This document shows, piece by piece, positions 51,701 to 58,071 of a stretch of DNA of 64,000 nucleotides. The DNA comes from UBA6080 sp964607515. GTDB taxonomy: Bacteria; Fermentibacterota; Fermentibacteria; Fermentibacterales; JCC-6. The DNA is taken from assembly GCA_964607515.1 (NCBI GenBank), contig CAZSKU010000003.1, positions 62,001 to 126,000 on the forward strand, written 5' to 3'. The notes under the pieces were generated by a model. It had not been told where the DNA came from. It saw nothing but the letters and a program-made list of their open reading frames with translations, and did not search any database. Position 1 is the stretch's first letter; each line of letters begins with the position of its first letter. The position numbers and the translations under genes were made by a program.

Positions 51701-52385
51701 TGCTGTCTAGATCGAAGAGTATGGCGCAGTCCTCGGGCCCCCTCAGGATGAGGTCCACCTCCTGGGCGTTCACGTCGCCCTCCACAAGCTCGATGGGAAG
51801 CATCCCCGCCCGGGCCGACCTGGCGATGAGTATCCTGGCCAGGGTGGTCTTTCCGGAACCCAGCGGGCCCGAGAGGCATATGAAGCCGTTTTCCTGAAGG
51901 ATCTGCTCCGCCGTCCGGATGATCGCCGGATCTATGGTATCCTCCCGGAGAAGGCCCCATCCGTTCAGGAGATCCTCTCCCGCGGGATACGGAAGGGTGT
52001 CCCGCCGCACCGACGCCAGCCAGGCCGCCACCGGTCCGGCCATCAGGTGCCTGGCCTCCTCAAGGGTGCCGAAACGCCAGAAGAGCCCCTCCGCCTCGAG
52101 CCTGACCGCCACCCGGTCCGACGGGTCAATTTCACCCGCCGCCAGGGCGGCCACGGGGATCCTGCTGCGAAATGAGCTGAAGTAGGCGTGCCGAAGGGCG
52201 GCGGAGGGCGTTCCGTTGCACACCAGCAGCACCGCGTCGGGGTGCGAGTCGTCCGGGGTCACTGCCATGGAGTCGGCCCACCGGGGATGAGGCAGTCTGG
52301 CGGCTTCGGAGATCACCACGCCGTCCGCGCCGAAAGGGAAGGGTGCTTTCTCGGCCAGCACCCGAAGCCTGAAGACGCTGTTCAT
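48774..52385 (-). CDS. P-loop NTPase - HEAT repeat - PP2C (SpoIIE/RsbU) phosphatase fusion (1203 aa)
   Basis: Residues ~1-140 are an unknown alpha/beta domain. A STAND-like NTPase follows: Walker A LSGPLGSGKTTLAR (~171-184), Walker B CAILFDLD (~220-227) and the possible sensor LVVCSSSSK (~258-266); this arrangement recalls nSTAND3. From ~400 to ~940 come many HEAT-like repeats (VRQAFMYGMETWSVG, VRLEALRAVERLG). The last ~245 residues are a SpoIIE-type phosphatase with REVGGDYYDFF, VADVTGKGIPAAL, YVNAGHNPPVL and LYTDGITETM intact. It lies 7 bp after an RsbW-like gene. I infer a ligand- or NTP-gated phosphatase that dephosphorylates the STAS partner. Confidence 0.85.
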   Translation of the reverse strand: MNSVFRLRVLAEKAPFPFGADGVVISEAARLPHPRWADSMAVTPDDSHPDAVLLVCNGTPSAALRHAYFSSFRSRIPVAALAAGEIDPSDRVAVRLEAEGLFWRFGTLEEARHLMAGPVAAWLASVRRDTLPYPAGEDLLNGWGLLREDTIDPAIIRTAEQILQENGFICLSGPLGSGKTTLARILIARSARAGMLPIELVEGDVNAQEVDLILRGPEDCAILFDLDSMRRYAGDYPAHLWHVFITTMARATDKRRRLVVCSSSSKMEAVFSLFEGKHLILPQPAENRSWRLREGERALARFWDTDPFGQAALIMLSLFEPIVPESLFRRAVLEAWERLNLLLAGDFAGVGSLEKRYETSDASLGNPPFRRLILRGEMHLCAGDTTVMAAVDMGAQELIMQGSAVVTAVLDTLLGSQESPMRRAGFAAVQHYSSLSREKKAALLFAASRETEAVNLGDFFNKLILNRKSFDTQALGLCRFIVESGREPLRVELARSLAMYWVRKETRMEDILRRLLDGSSPGVRQAFMYGMETWSVGDDPGGYYGMLLEDPTPVVRRQVLVHIGGNFPEMSERERDVLNEALEGGNPEDLRFLAWGLTNRKLEGVTGEVGDLLWVLIQRLREGGRALVAFQLGSRIRYLSTEVRDAMIADIPDADLKGVAQYLLMNYQWLNRRERHTLWRIVTERMPRDRSIAEMALPYLRIIESYGQLTVVVRVLSDESYGGREALSRLLASGRRDIAEVSLEAVDRIIGKKGVEARVKLPWFLLWNRESLGSKAAQALGRLAEDQSGTVRAAVAAAARQLGVCTEETGTLLESLAGDPERSVRAAAGEAGGEFWGREETRRYSIAEKLIHDQDSFVRLRTFAGFFRSVSLSPQDRMPLIAVALGDPSAPVRLEALRAVERLGCVDSPALEEHLADLLTDSAEEVRLAAVSIVTRHPDITNSSALRAKMPDLFLGRLDSGGGIAGELSTARMIQYELMPSAPPAVEGYDIAAYYRPAREVGGDYYDFFHLSGNNLGLAVADVTGKGIPAALTMAGLKGSLSANVQSIFSISEVMHRVNNAMLTGTQATGLIGLFYGVLNHESGRLTYVNAGHNPPVLVRRNGDTEVLDTGGLILGFGPDVSYDYGVLEIRAGDVLALYTDGITETMDERGEEFSMDGLVAAVRRHMDLGSSQIVRRVLEEVQNHGGSAPQADDRTLVIVKHR

Positions 52386-52392
52386 TCGAAGG

Positions 52393-52809
52393 TCAGGTCA
52401 GAGGCCAGATAAGGGTTGCCCTGGTCTTCCCTTCGGGAGTGAGATCGAACTCGACCCATTTGGCAAGATTCCTGGCAATCAGTATGCCCCTTCCCCGGTC
52501 GTCCAGGAGTTCCTCCCCCTCGCCGGGACGATGGCCCAGCTCCCTTCCGGGGTGCCAGCTGCCCCTGTCCTCCACCTGGAAGGACACCCTGCCGGGCAGC
52601 ACGTCGGCCCTGACGGTGAGCGGCCTGGAGGGATCCATCGAGTTGCCGTGCTTCATTCCGTTGCGGACCAGTTCCATCACGGCGATGGACATACTGGTCA
52701 GTTCGTCGGGGACCACGCCCGCGGCCATGCCCACGCTTTCCACGAAGACCTGCACGGTTTCCAGCATCCGCTCGTCGCTTGGAACCGTGAGGCAGATCCC
52801 TTTGAGCAC
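52393..52809 (-). CDS. RsbW/SpoIIAB-like anti-sigma serine kinase
   Basis: 138 aa GHKL ATPase. The N box is SIAVMELVRNGMKHGNS, G1 is FQVEDRGSW and G2 is DRGRGILIARNLAKWVEFD; this is the HATPase_c_2 group used as switch kinases that bind either a sigma factor or a STAS protein. The GTG start at 52809 lies 1 bp after the STAS stop, with GGAGG in the STAS 3' end as ribosome site. No sigma-factor gene lies beside it, so its alternative partner is unknown. Confidence 0.92.
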   Translation of the reverse strand: MLKGICLTVPSDERMLETVQVFVESVGMAAGVVPDELTSMSIAVMELVRNGMKHGNSMDPSRPLTVRADVLPGRVSFQVEDRGSWHPGRELGHRPGEGEELLDDRGRGILIARNLAKWVEFDLTPEGKTRATLIWPLT

Positions 52810-52810
52810 C

Positions 52811-53152
52811 TCATCCCTCCAGGGCCGCAAGGGCCTCTGTCTCGTCGGTAAAGGTCTCGAAGATGGTGATGAGCTTGGTGATGATGAACAGCTCATGGAT
52901 CTTCTTGGTGGCGTTGAGAATGACCATCCTTCCTCCGGCCCTGGAAACCGTCGTGTGGCCGCTGACCAGAACCCCGAGACCGGAGCTGTCCATCCAGGAA
53001 ACCCCCCCGAGGTCCACGACTATCTTCTTGTAGTCGTTATTGACGGCGCTCTCGAAGGAGGCCTTGACTTCCATCAGATCCGGCCCGCTGATGACCTTTC
53101 CACCGAGTCGGATGACCCTCACCGCACCCTTGCTCTCCTCGTTGATCTTCAT
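52811..53152 (-). CDS. STAS-domain anti-anti-sigma factor
   Basis: 113 aa; RsbV/SpoIIAA-like. The phosphoacceptor Ser sits in VSWMDSSGLGVLVSGHTT; other conserved pieces are VIRLGGKVISGPDL and KKIVVDLGGV. The ATG at 53152 follows GGGAGGGGATC. First gene of the kinase-phosphatase module: unphosphorylated it would capture the RsbW-like kinase, phosphorylated it would release it, and the SpoIIE-like fusion would reset it. Confidence 0.94.
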   Translation of the reverse strand: MKINEESKGAVRVIRLGGKVISGPDLMEVKASFESAVNNDYKKIVVDLGGVSWMDSSGLGVLVSGHTTVSRAGGRMVILNATKKIHELFIITKLITIFETFTDETEALAALEG

Positions 53153-53186
53153 GATCCCCTCCCGGGTTGAATTGTGACCGCACACC

Positions 53187-53217
53187 GGCAAACCATAGCC
53201 TTTAGCATAGGCAAACC
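53187..53217. promoter_or_regulatory. Direct repeats GGCAAACC upstream of the STAS operon
   Basis: GGCAAACC occurs at 53187..53194 and 53210..53217, 23 bp apart start to start, in the 93-bp gap before the STAS gene. The intervening CATAGCCTTTAGCATA is AT-richer than the surroundings. It may be a regulator site or an alternative-sigma promoter; I cannot say which. Confidence 0.35.
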
Positions 53218-53245
53218 GGGGACTCCGGGCAAGAAGGGGAAGGGG

Positions 53246-54250
53246 TCAGGCGCACACCAGAAAGTCCCTTCCCTCCACCAGCCCCCGGCCGGCGAGGTAA
53301 CACCGGATCCGCGCCCTGGCTCCAGGTTCCCGGGACGCGGCCACCACGGGAATCCCCGAATAGTCGTCCAGCCCTTCGGGACCCACCACCGGGATTCCCC
53401 GGAGAAAGCCGCCGGTGCCGTTTCCTCGGGTTCCGATGAAGGCTTCCACACGAAAGCCGCTGCGGATCATCCAGAGAGAGAGCCTTCTGGCGGTCTGGCC
53501 GCTCCCGGCTATCACCACCCTCCTCTCCCTGAGAAATGGAACCCGGTCCAGGTACATGGCTTTGGTCCTGTAGAAGGCGGTCAGCGAATAGTTCGAGGAC
53601 TTTCTGCTGAACCGGTCGGGCCTCTCCCTCCAGGCCAGCAGATTTCTGGGAACCTTGCCGAACCTGAAACCCAGGGACCATAACCGCAACCAGAGCTCGT
53701 AGTCCTCCGGCAACCCCTGGTCCCGGTAGCCCCCGGCCCCGATAACCTCCTTCCGGTGGAAAAAGGCTCCGGGATGGGGCACCGGGCTCTCGATGAACAT
53801 TTCCCTGGTGATGTCACCGTGGTTCACCAGGCTGTTGATCCATGCCTCGTACTTCCGATACCCGCCGCTTAGCGCGTTCCTCGGAAAGCACCTGACCAGG
53901 CACGACACCACGGACCGGGAACCCAGGCTCCCGGCCAGGTCCAGCTGCAGGGAAAGCCTGTCCGGGTGGGAAAAGTCGTCGGCGTCGAATCTGGCCACCC
54001 ATTCCCCCCGGGCCTCCTCGAGCCCGGTGTTCAGGGCGTCCACCAGCCCCCGCCCCCGGGAGGAGATCAGCCTGAACCTGGAATCCCGGCGGCAGAACTC
54101 CCGGACTGTATCCGGCGACCCGTCCGAGGATCCGTCATCCACCAGCACAGCCTCGAACCGGTCCATCCTCTGCCGGGCCAGTGACTCCAGGGCGCCGGGA
54201 AGCCAGCGGGCCTCGTCCCGGAAGGGAAGAACCGCGGAAACAGGAATCAT
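53246..54250 (-). CDS. GT2 glycosyltransferase with C-terminal Rossmann-like domain (334 aa)
   Basis: Start at 54250 overlapping the TlpA-like stop (ATGA). The GT-A domain has VSAVLPFRDEARWLPGAL, VLVDDGSSDGSPD, ARFDADDFSHPDRL (DxD) and GLPEDYELWLRLW (ED motif). After ~230 residues the chain continues with RRVVIAGSGQTARRLSLWMI, RVEAFIGT and GIPVVG, like the small nucleotide-binding domain of PglD-type proteins. That C-terminal domain is an unusual addition. Substrate unknown; no polysaccharide cluster is nearby. Confidence 0.85.
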   Translation of the reverse strand: MIPVSAVLPFRDEARWLPGALESLARQRMDRFEAVLVDDGSSDGSPDTVREFCRRDSRFRLISSRGRGLVDALNTGLEEARGEWVARFDADDFSHPDRLSLQLDLAGSLGSRSVVSCLVRCFPRNALSGGYRKYEAWINSLVNHGDITREMFIESPVPHPGAFFHRKEVIGAGGYRDQGLPEDYELWLRLWSLGFRFGKVPRNLLAWRERPDRFSRKSSNYSLTAFYRTKAMYLDRVPFLRERRVVIAGSGQTARRLSLWMIRSGFRVEAFIGTRGNGTGGFLRGIPVVGPEGLDDYSGIPVVAASREPGARARIRCYLAGRGLVEGRDFLVCA

Positions 54251-55032
54251 CGGGATTCCAGAGCCGACCTGAGATCCTCGGTGGTGAAGGCCGGGGCGAA
54301 GCACAACAGCCCGACGCACGCCTGGGCGTATGGTCTGCCGGGGTCGGGCAGGTGGTTCTCCTCCATCAACGCCGCTCCACTGGGGTCTTCCGGATCCACC
54401 AGGTCCACCCCCTCCCCGCCGGCCAGAGCGAGGGCCTCCCGGTAAAGCGCCACGGTGAGCGGATCACCCGGGGGACCCACCACGTATATGTGGAGTTCCT
54501 CCCGTGTGCCGTCGGAGGGGATTTCCAGCGCCGGAGCCCCTTCCAGAAGCCCCCGGAACCCCTCGCCGGCAGATGCCCCAACGATCCTTCCCGTCTCTTC
54601 GCCTCCGGCCAGAAGAATGGTCACGGGCAGCACTGGGGGAAGCCGGAACCTTTCCCGGACCCTTTCCGCCTCCTCCGGGGAAAGCCATACCACCGGCATG
54701 GCCACGGGGGAACCTTCGAGAAAGGATTCCAGGGTCCCGAGGAACGGATCGCCCAGGGAGACCGCCGCGAAATCGGCCCTTCCCCGGTATTCGGCGTGAA
54801 GGCTGTCCAGCGTCGGCAGCTCATGGACGCAGGGGCTGCACCAGGTGGCCCAGAAGTTCAGAAGTACCGGCCGTTCCCCGGCCGCCTCCAGCAGGCTGTC
54901 CAGGGAACCCGCTCCCTTCAGCAGCGGCCCTCCTTGGCCGGACGGCCCCACCCCGGAGCCGGCTCCGTGCCTGAGAACCGGAACGATGAGGAGCAGGGTG
55001 GCGGGAATCCACCAGGGAAAACTACGGGCCAT
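54247..55032 (-). CDS. TlpA-like thiol-disulfide oxidoreductase (261 aa)
   Basis: A membrane anchor or signal (MARSFPWWIPATLLLIVPVL) precedes a thioredoxin fold with LLNFWATWCSPCVHELPTL (active site WCSPC). The C-terminal ~110 residues (LHIYVVGPPGDPLTVALYR, AQACVGLLCFAP) form an extra domain with a CxxxxC pair. It overlaps the NapH-like gene by 11 nt, so the electron-carrying ferredoxin-like membrane protein may feed this dithiol enzyme. Periplasmic location is inferred. Confidence 0.87.
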   Translation of the reverse strand: MARSFPWWIPATLLLIVPVLRHGAGSGVGPSGQGGPLLKGAGSLDSLLEAAGERPVLLNFWATWCSPCVHELPTLDSLHAEYRGRADFAAVSLGDPFLGTLESFLEGSPVAMPVVWLSPEEAERVRERFRLPPVLPVTILLAGGEETGRIVGASAGEGFRGLLEGAPALEIPSDGTREELHIYVVGPPGDPLTVALYREALALAGGEGVDLVDPEDPSGAALMEENHLPDPGRPYAQACVGLLCFAPAFTTEDLRSALESR

Positions 55033-55879
55033 GGCTGATAGCCTTCACCGGGCACACCTCGAGGCATTTCATGCAGCGGATGCACTCCGGGGAACTCTGC
55101 CGGCGCCATATCTCTATGCCCATGGGGCAAACCGACCCGCACATGCCGCACCTGGTGCAGCGGTCCGACACTCTCATCCTGAGCACCGCGGCCCGGCCCA
55201 GGAGCCCCCAGGCGGCGCCCAGCGGGCACAGATACCTGCAGAAGGGCCTCTCCACGGATACCCCCAGGATCAATACCGCAACGGCCAGGGCGGATTTCCA
55301 CGCGAACAGGAAACCCGTGCGGAAGACCCCGCCGGTATCCCCGGACACCAGGGGCCATCCCGCCAGGGAGGTTCCAGCGGGACAGACAGCCTTGCAGAAC
55401 CAAGGGTCTCCGGTGGTCTCCGGGGACGCCCTGAAAAGCAGGGGGAGGAGAACCAGAAAAAGCGCCAGCATGACGTACTTCAGGGGTCGGAACCCCTCGG
55501 GAATCCGTATGCCTGGAAAGGGTATCCGGTAAAGAAGGTCCTGTATGAACCCGAAGGGGCATATCCATCCGCAGGCGAGCCTTCCTCCGGCAAGCCCCAC
55601 GGCGGCGATGAACCCCAGGGGCGCCAGAAGCGCCAGGGCGTCGGGCCTGCCGGAGGTCAGGGCGGCCATCACTCCGGGCGATGCCAGAACTGCCTGAAGG
55701 GATCCGGCTGGACACGACAGAACCGCCGAGGGGGTGCTGTAGCACCAGATCCCCGGCACGAAGAACATCTTGGAGACTCCCTGATAGATGACGCCGGTGA
55801 TCCAGCCGGAGAAGTGCAGGTTGGCCCCCAGGAAAGAGGCTGCCTGGACAGCGGTTCTGGTGGGGCTCAGCCCGGTCAT
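55022..55879 (-). CDS. NapH-like membrane protein with two 4Fe-4S motifs (285 aa)
   Basis: Start at 55879, overlapping the small CLECIG gene as ATGA. Several transmembrane helices carry the CGWICPFGFIQDLLYR motif and ERPFCRYLCPLGAAWGL, both typical of NapH/CcoG-type polyferredoxins. The C-terminus has two CxxCxxCxxxCP clusters: CTRCGMCGSVCPMGIEI and CIRCMKCLEVCPVKAI. Likely passes electrons across the membrane. With the TlpA-like enzyme and CD1871A-like peptide it forms a compact redox unit. Confidence 0.9.
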   Translation of the reverse strand: MTGLSPTRTAVQAASFLGANLHFSGWITGVIYQGVSKMFFVPGIWCYSTPSAVLSCPAGSLQAVLASPGVMAALTSGRPDALALLAPLGFIAAVGLAGGRLACGWICPFGFIQDLLYRIPFPGIRIPEGFRPLKYVMLALFLVLLPLLFRASPETTGDPWFCKAVCPAGTSLAGWPLVSGDTGGVFRTGFLFAWKSALAVAVLILGVSVERPFCRYLCPLGAAWGLLGRAAVLRMRVSDRCTRCGMCGSVCPMGIEIWRRQSSPECIRCMKCLEVCPVKAISHGP

Positions 55880-55992
55880 CCCACTCCGATGCACTCGAGG
55901 CAGACGTTCACCGCCTTGCTGAGAATCACCAGCGGGTCGCCAAAGAGGTAGCCGGCGGCGGTCAGGGCCAGGGCCGCTGTCAGAAGCAGCAC
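55876..55992 (-). CDS. CD1871A-family CXXC mini-protein (38 aa)
   Basis: The GTG start at 55992 gives a single hydrophobic helix (VLLLTAALALTAAGYLFG) and the family's C-terminal signature KAVNVCLECIGVG. The family is known as CD1871A-type CXXC motif-containing proteins, usually 40-50 residues and placed next to 4Fe-4S NapH-like genes, exactly as here. No good Shine-Dalgarno is present, and the start lies 11 nt after the tRNA-Cys CCA end, so an earlier non-ATG start is possible only inside the tRNA. Confidence 0.8.
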   Translation of the reverse strand: MLLLTAALALTAAGYLFGDPLVILSKAVNVCLECIGVG

Positions 55993-56003
55993 CCTGGGAA
56001 GGA

Positions 56004-56078
56004 TGGAGGCGGCGACCAGATTTGAACTGGTGAATGGTGGATTTGCAGTCCACTGCCTTCCCACTTGGCTACGCCGCC
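56004..56078 (-). tRNA. tRNA-Cys (GCA)
   Basis: A 75-nt cloverleaf, acceptor GGCGGCG/CGCCGCC with T discriminator, anticodon loop CTGCAAA (GCA), T loop TTCAAAT, encoded CCA. On the minus strand a TAGTAT that starts with the stop of the preceding gene lies at 56102..56097 and TGGACA at 56123..56118. No terminator separates it from the CD1871A-like gene. Confidence 0.95.
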
Positions 56079-56099
56079 TTCCGCGGAACACCGAAAATA

Positions 56100-56741
56100 C
56101 TATGGTTTGCCTCCGCTTGTCCAGTCGAGGCCGATGCTGAATCCGTCCTCCCAGACCATGGATCCCAGTGGGGAGTCGACCTCGGGAACGGCGAAGAGAC
56201 TCAGGCGACCCAGGTGCTCCGAATCCCGAATGTCGCCGTCGATGCCTCCCACCGCCAGCATGAGATCTATCACCCCTGCGGGCCCCAGAATCTCCAGCAG
56301 ATCGAAGGCGTCGAAGGAAACCCCCAGATCCAGCACCACTATCCTTCCGTCCTCGGGAATTCCGAACTCCCCGGTGAACACCCCGGTGGCCACCTGGACG
56401 CTGTCCCCCCGGGGCTGATCCCCGGGGTCGAGGAACACGTCGTAGTCGAGCCTGACCAGGGTGAGCGGAAAACCCTCAACCCACTGGCTCGCAATGTTCA
56501 GGTTCTTCATCCCGATTCCGAGGTTGAAGTCCACCGGGCATTCCCCCTGAAGCCAGTAGAAGAGCACATCCGCGGTCTGTTCCGGGCTGAGGCTTTCCAG
56601 GTCGTCCAGCGGAATGCCGCACAGGGTGAACTCGCTGGTTTCCTCCACCCTGAACCTGGCCCAGAAGAGTGACAACGGGCCGGTTGGGCTACATCCGGCC
56701 GCCAGCAGAACCAGACTCAGAATCGCCGGAACCGGTTTCAT
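56100..56741 (-). CDS. Lipoprotein of unknown function (213 aa)
   Basis: Start at 56741 (overlapping the upstream stop, ATGA) with GGAGGGC upstream. Signal MKPVPAILSLVLLAAGCSP has lipobox AAGC. The mature part contains EFTLCGIPLDDLESLSPEQT and LVRLDYDVFLDPGDQPRGDS, beta-rich and acidic, reminiscent of LEA14-like/WHy or periplasmic beta-sandwich proteins, but I would not assign it. Third gene of an operon of three small exported proteins. Confidence 0.72.
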   Translation of the reverse strand: MKPVPAILSLVLLAAGCSPTGPLSLFWARFRVEETSEFTLCGIPLDDLESLSPEQTADVLFYWLQGECPVDFNLGIGMKNLNIASQWVEGFPLTLVRLDYDVFLDPGDQPRGDSVQVATGVFTGEFGIPEDGRIVVLDLGVSFDAFDLLEILGPAGVIDLMLAVGGIDGDIRDSEHLGRLSLFAVPEVDSPLGSMVWEDGFSIGLDWTSGGKP

Positions 56742-57211
56742 GGCTGCCCTCCGTTTTCGAAAAGGACACGGTAAAGCCCGCTGTCCAAGTAAAACCCCAG
56801 GGCGTCCAGGGGGTCGTCCGAAAGCCTCCACAGGGAAAGGGACAAAAGGTCCGTGATCATGGGTCTTCCTCCGGCCTCCTCGTGGATCTCGCCACCGAAA
56901 CTGAAGTACAGGACCGGTTCTCCGGGAGAAGGGAGCACCTCCGGACCCGGCCCGTTCAGTCGGGCCAGGACTATCCGGTCCTCCCGGAGTTCCAGATCGA
57001 GCCCGTTTTCGTCCAGTCTCCATGTTCCCGCCGAACCGAGGAACGTGCTCAAACCGTCGGGAACGTAGTAGAAGTAGTTCCCGTCGGGAAAGAGGAAAAG
57101 CGCTTCGCAGAGCCCCGCCGGTATGCAGTCCGTTCCGTGCCAGAACCCCGTCAGGTCGTCTTCGGTGACCGCGGACAGCGTCAGCGTCGCTCCGAGAAAC
57201 GCTGCGATCAT
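56738..57211 (-). CDS. Small exported protein of unknown function (157 aa)
   Basis: Start at 57211, overlapping the upstream stop (ATGA). The N-terminus MIAAFLGATLTLSAV is a short signal-like helix. The body (LTGFWHGTDCIPAGLCEALF, NYFYYVPDGLSTFLGSAGTW, RLDENGLDLELREDRIVL) looks like a lipocalin-type beta barrel: a GxW start and alternating strands. That resemblance is weak. It is cotranslated with genes on both sides. Confidence 0.65.
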   Translation of the reverse strand: MIAAFLGATLTLSAVTEDDLTGFWHGTDCIPAGLCEALFLFPDGNYFYYVPDGLSTFLGSAGTWRLDENGLDLELREDRIVLARLNGPGPEVLPSPGEPVLYFSFGGEIHEEAGGRPMITDLLSLSLWRLSDDPLDALGFYLDSGLYRVLFENGGQP

Positions 57212-57897
57212 GGAGCGTTCTCCAGTATCCGTCTCGAGAGCTCCCTGTTGCCCGCCTCCTCCATGGCTGCAGCGTAGGCTTCCAGGGCCCGCCGGTAGTC
57301 CTCCGGACTCATGCATCCCGGAGGAGCGTCATCGCCGGAAAGCAGAAGCTGGTGGGCGGGTATTCCCAGAAGTATCATGGCGGCCCGGTCCGCCGCCTGA
57401 AAGCACTCCCCTCCGGCCCCCGCCAGGGAGCACCTCAGGGCCGCCTCCATGAACCGGAAGCAAAGTTCCCTGCCTTCGGGCATCTCCATGGGATACATGA
57501 TCAGGTCCACCCGGTCCGCGGCATCATCCAGCCTGCCCTGGTCCAGCAAAGCGGAAACCTCGTCGAAATCATCACGGTAGGGGTCATCCCGGCCCGATTC
57601 CACCGGAACCAGTTCCCAGCCGTCGGCCCGGTAGACCGTCGAGACGGTGGCCGAGGAGAAGGGCGCCTGGGAGTACACCGTCAGCAGGGAGCCCTCCGGA
57701 GTGAAGAAGGCGCCGGCCTTGGCGGGGTTGAACTCCAGGGGAAAGGGAACGAAGGCTGTGGAAGGCGATTCGCCGTCGCCGGAAAGGGCGACTTCTGCGG
57801 TTCCGTCGGGCAGGACCCGGTAGAGCAGGTACGCTCCGCCGGGATGGTCCTGCACGGGAATCTGTGCGGCAAGCACCGCCAGAAAGGCTGTAATCAT
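57208..57897 (-). CDS. Exported protein of unknown function (229 aa)
   Basis: The ATG at 57897 follows GGGAGG, which is itself part of a hairpin. The signal MITAFLAVLAAQIPVQ is short. A beta-rich N-terminal half (YLLYRVLPDGTAEVALSGDG, FTPEGSLLTVYSQAPF) and a helical C-terminal half (FDEVSALLDQGRLDDAADRV, LEAYAAAMEEAGNRELSRRI) suggest a repeat-like helical tail. No family recognised. First gene of the three-gene unit downstream of tRNA-Gly. Confidence 0.65.
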   Translation of the reverse strand: MITAFLAVLAAQIPVQDHPGGAYLLYRVLPDGTAEVALSGDGESPSTAFVPFPLEFNPAKAGAFFTPEGSLLTVYSQAPFSSATVSTVYRADGWELVPVESGRDDPYRDDFDEVSALLDQGRLDDAADRVDLIMYPMEMPEGRELCFRFMEAALRCSLAGAGGECFQAADRAAMILLGIPAHQLLLSGDDAPPGCMSPEDYRRALEAYAAAMEEAGNRELSRRILENAP

Positions 57898-57903
57898 GAA
57901 AAA

Positions 57904-57925
57904 CCTCCCGGGATGGTCCGGGAGG
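57904..57925 (-). terminator. Hairpin that ends tRNA-Gly and masks the next ribosome site
   Basis: CCTCCCGG, 6-nt loop, CCGGGAGG, 8 bp. On the minus strand it is followed by TTTTTC, so it can act as terminator for tRNA-Gly. Its 3' arm contains the GGGAGG Shine-Dalgarno of the ATG at 57897, so read-through messages would hide that site. Confidence 0.7.
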
Positions 57926-57942
57926 AAGATAACAAAAAGAAG

Positions 57943-58018
<76 letters not shown>

Positions 58019-58033
58019 TCCGTGAGTTTTGCG

Positions 58034-58064
58034 GTTATATGCTCCCCGAGGGGGAATCTGTCAA
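58034..58064 (-). promoter_or_regulatory. Promoter of tRNA-Gly
   Basis: Minus strand -35 TTGACA (58064..58059), -10 TATAAC (58039..58034), spacer 19 bp; tRNA begins 15 nt later. The spacer contains a small inverted repeat TCCCC-CTC-GGGGA that could shorten the effective spacing. Confidence 0.75.
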
Positions 58065-58071
58065 TACCCGG

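Noticed and set aside
50284..51960. 558-codon minus-strand frame overlapping the NTPase-HEAT region in another frame
   Set aside because: Arg/Gly/Pro-rich low-complexity product typical of a wrong frame in GC-rich DNA.
53187..56111. Shared 12-mer GGCAAACCATAG before the STAS operon and near tRNA-Cys
   Set aside because: One copy lies in coding sequence at the end of the 213-aa lipoprotein gene and the copies have opposite orientation relative to transcription; probably chance.
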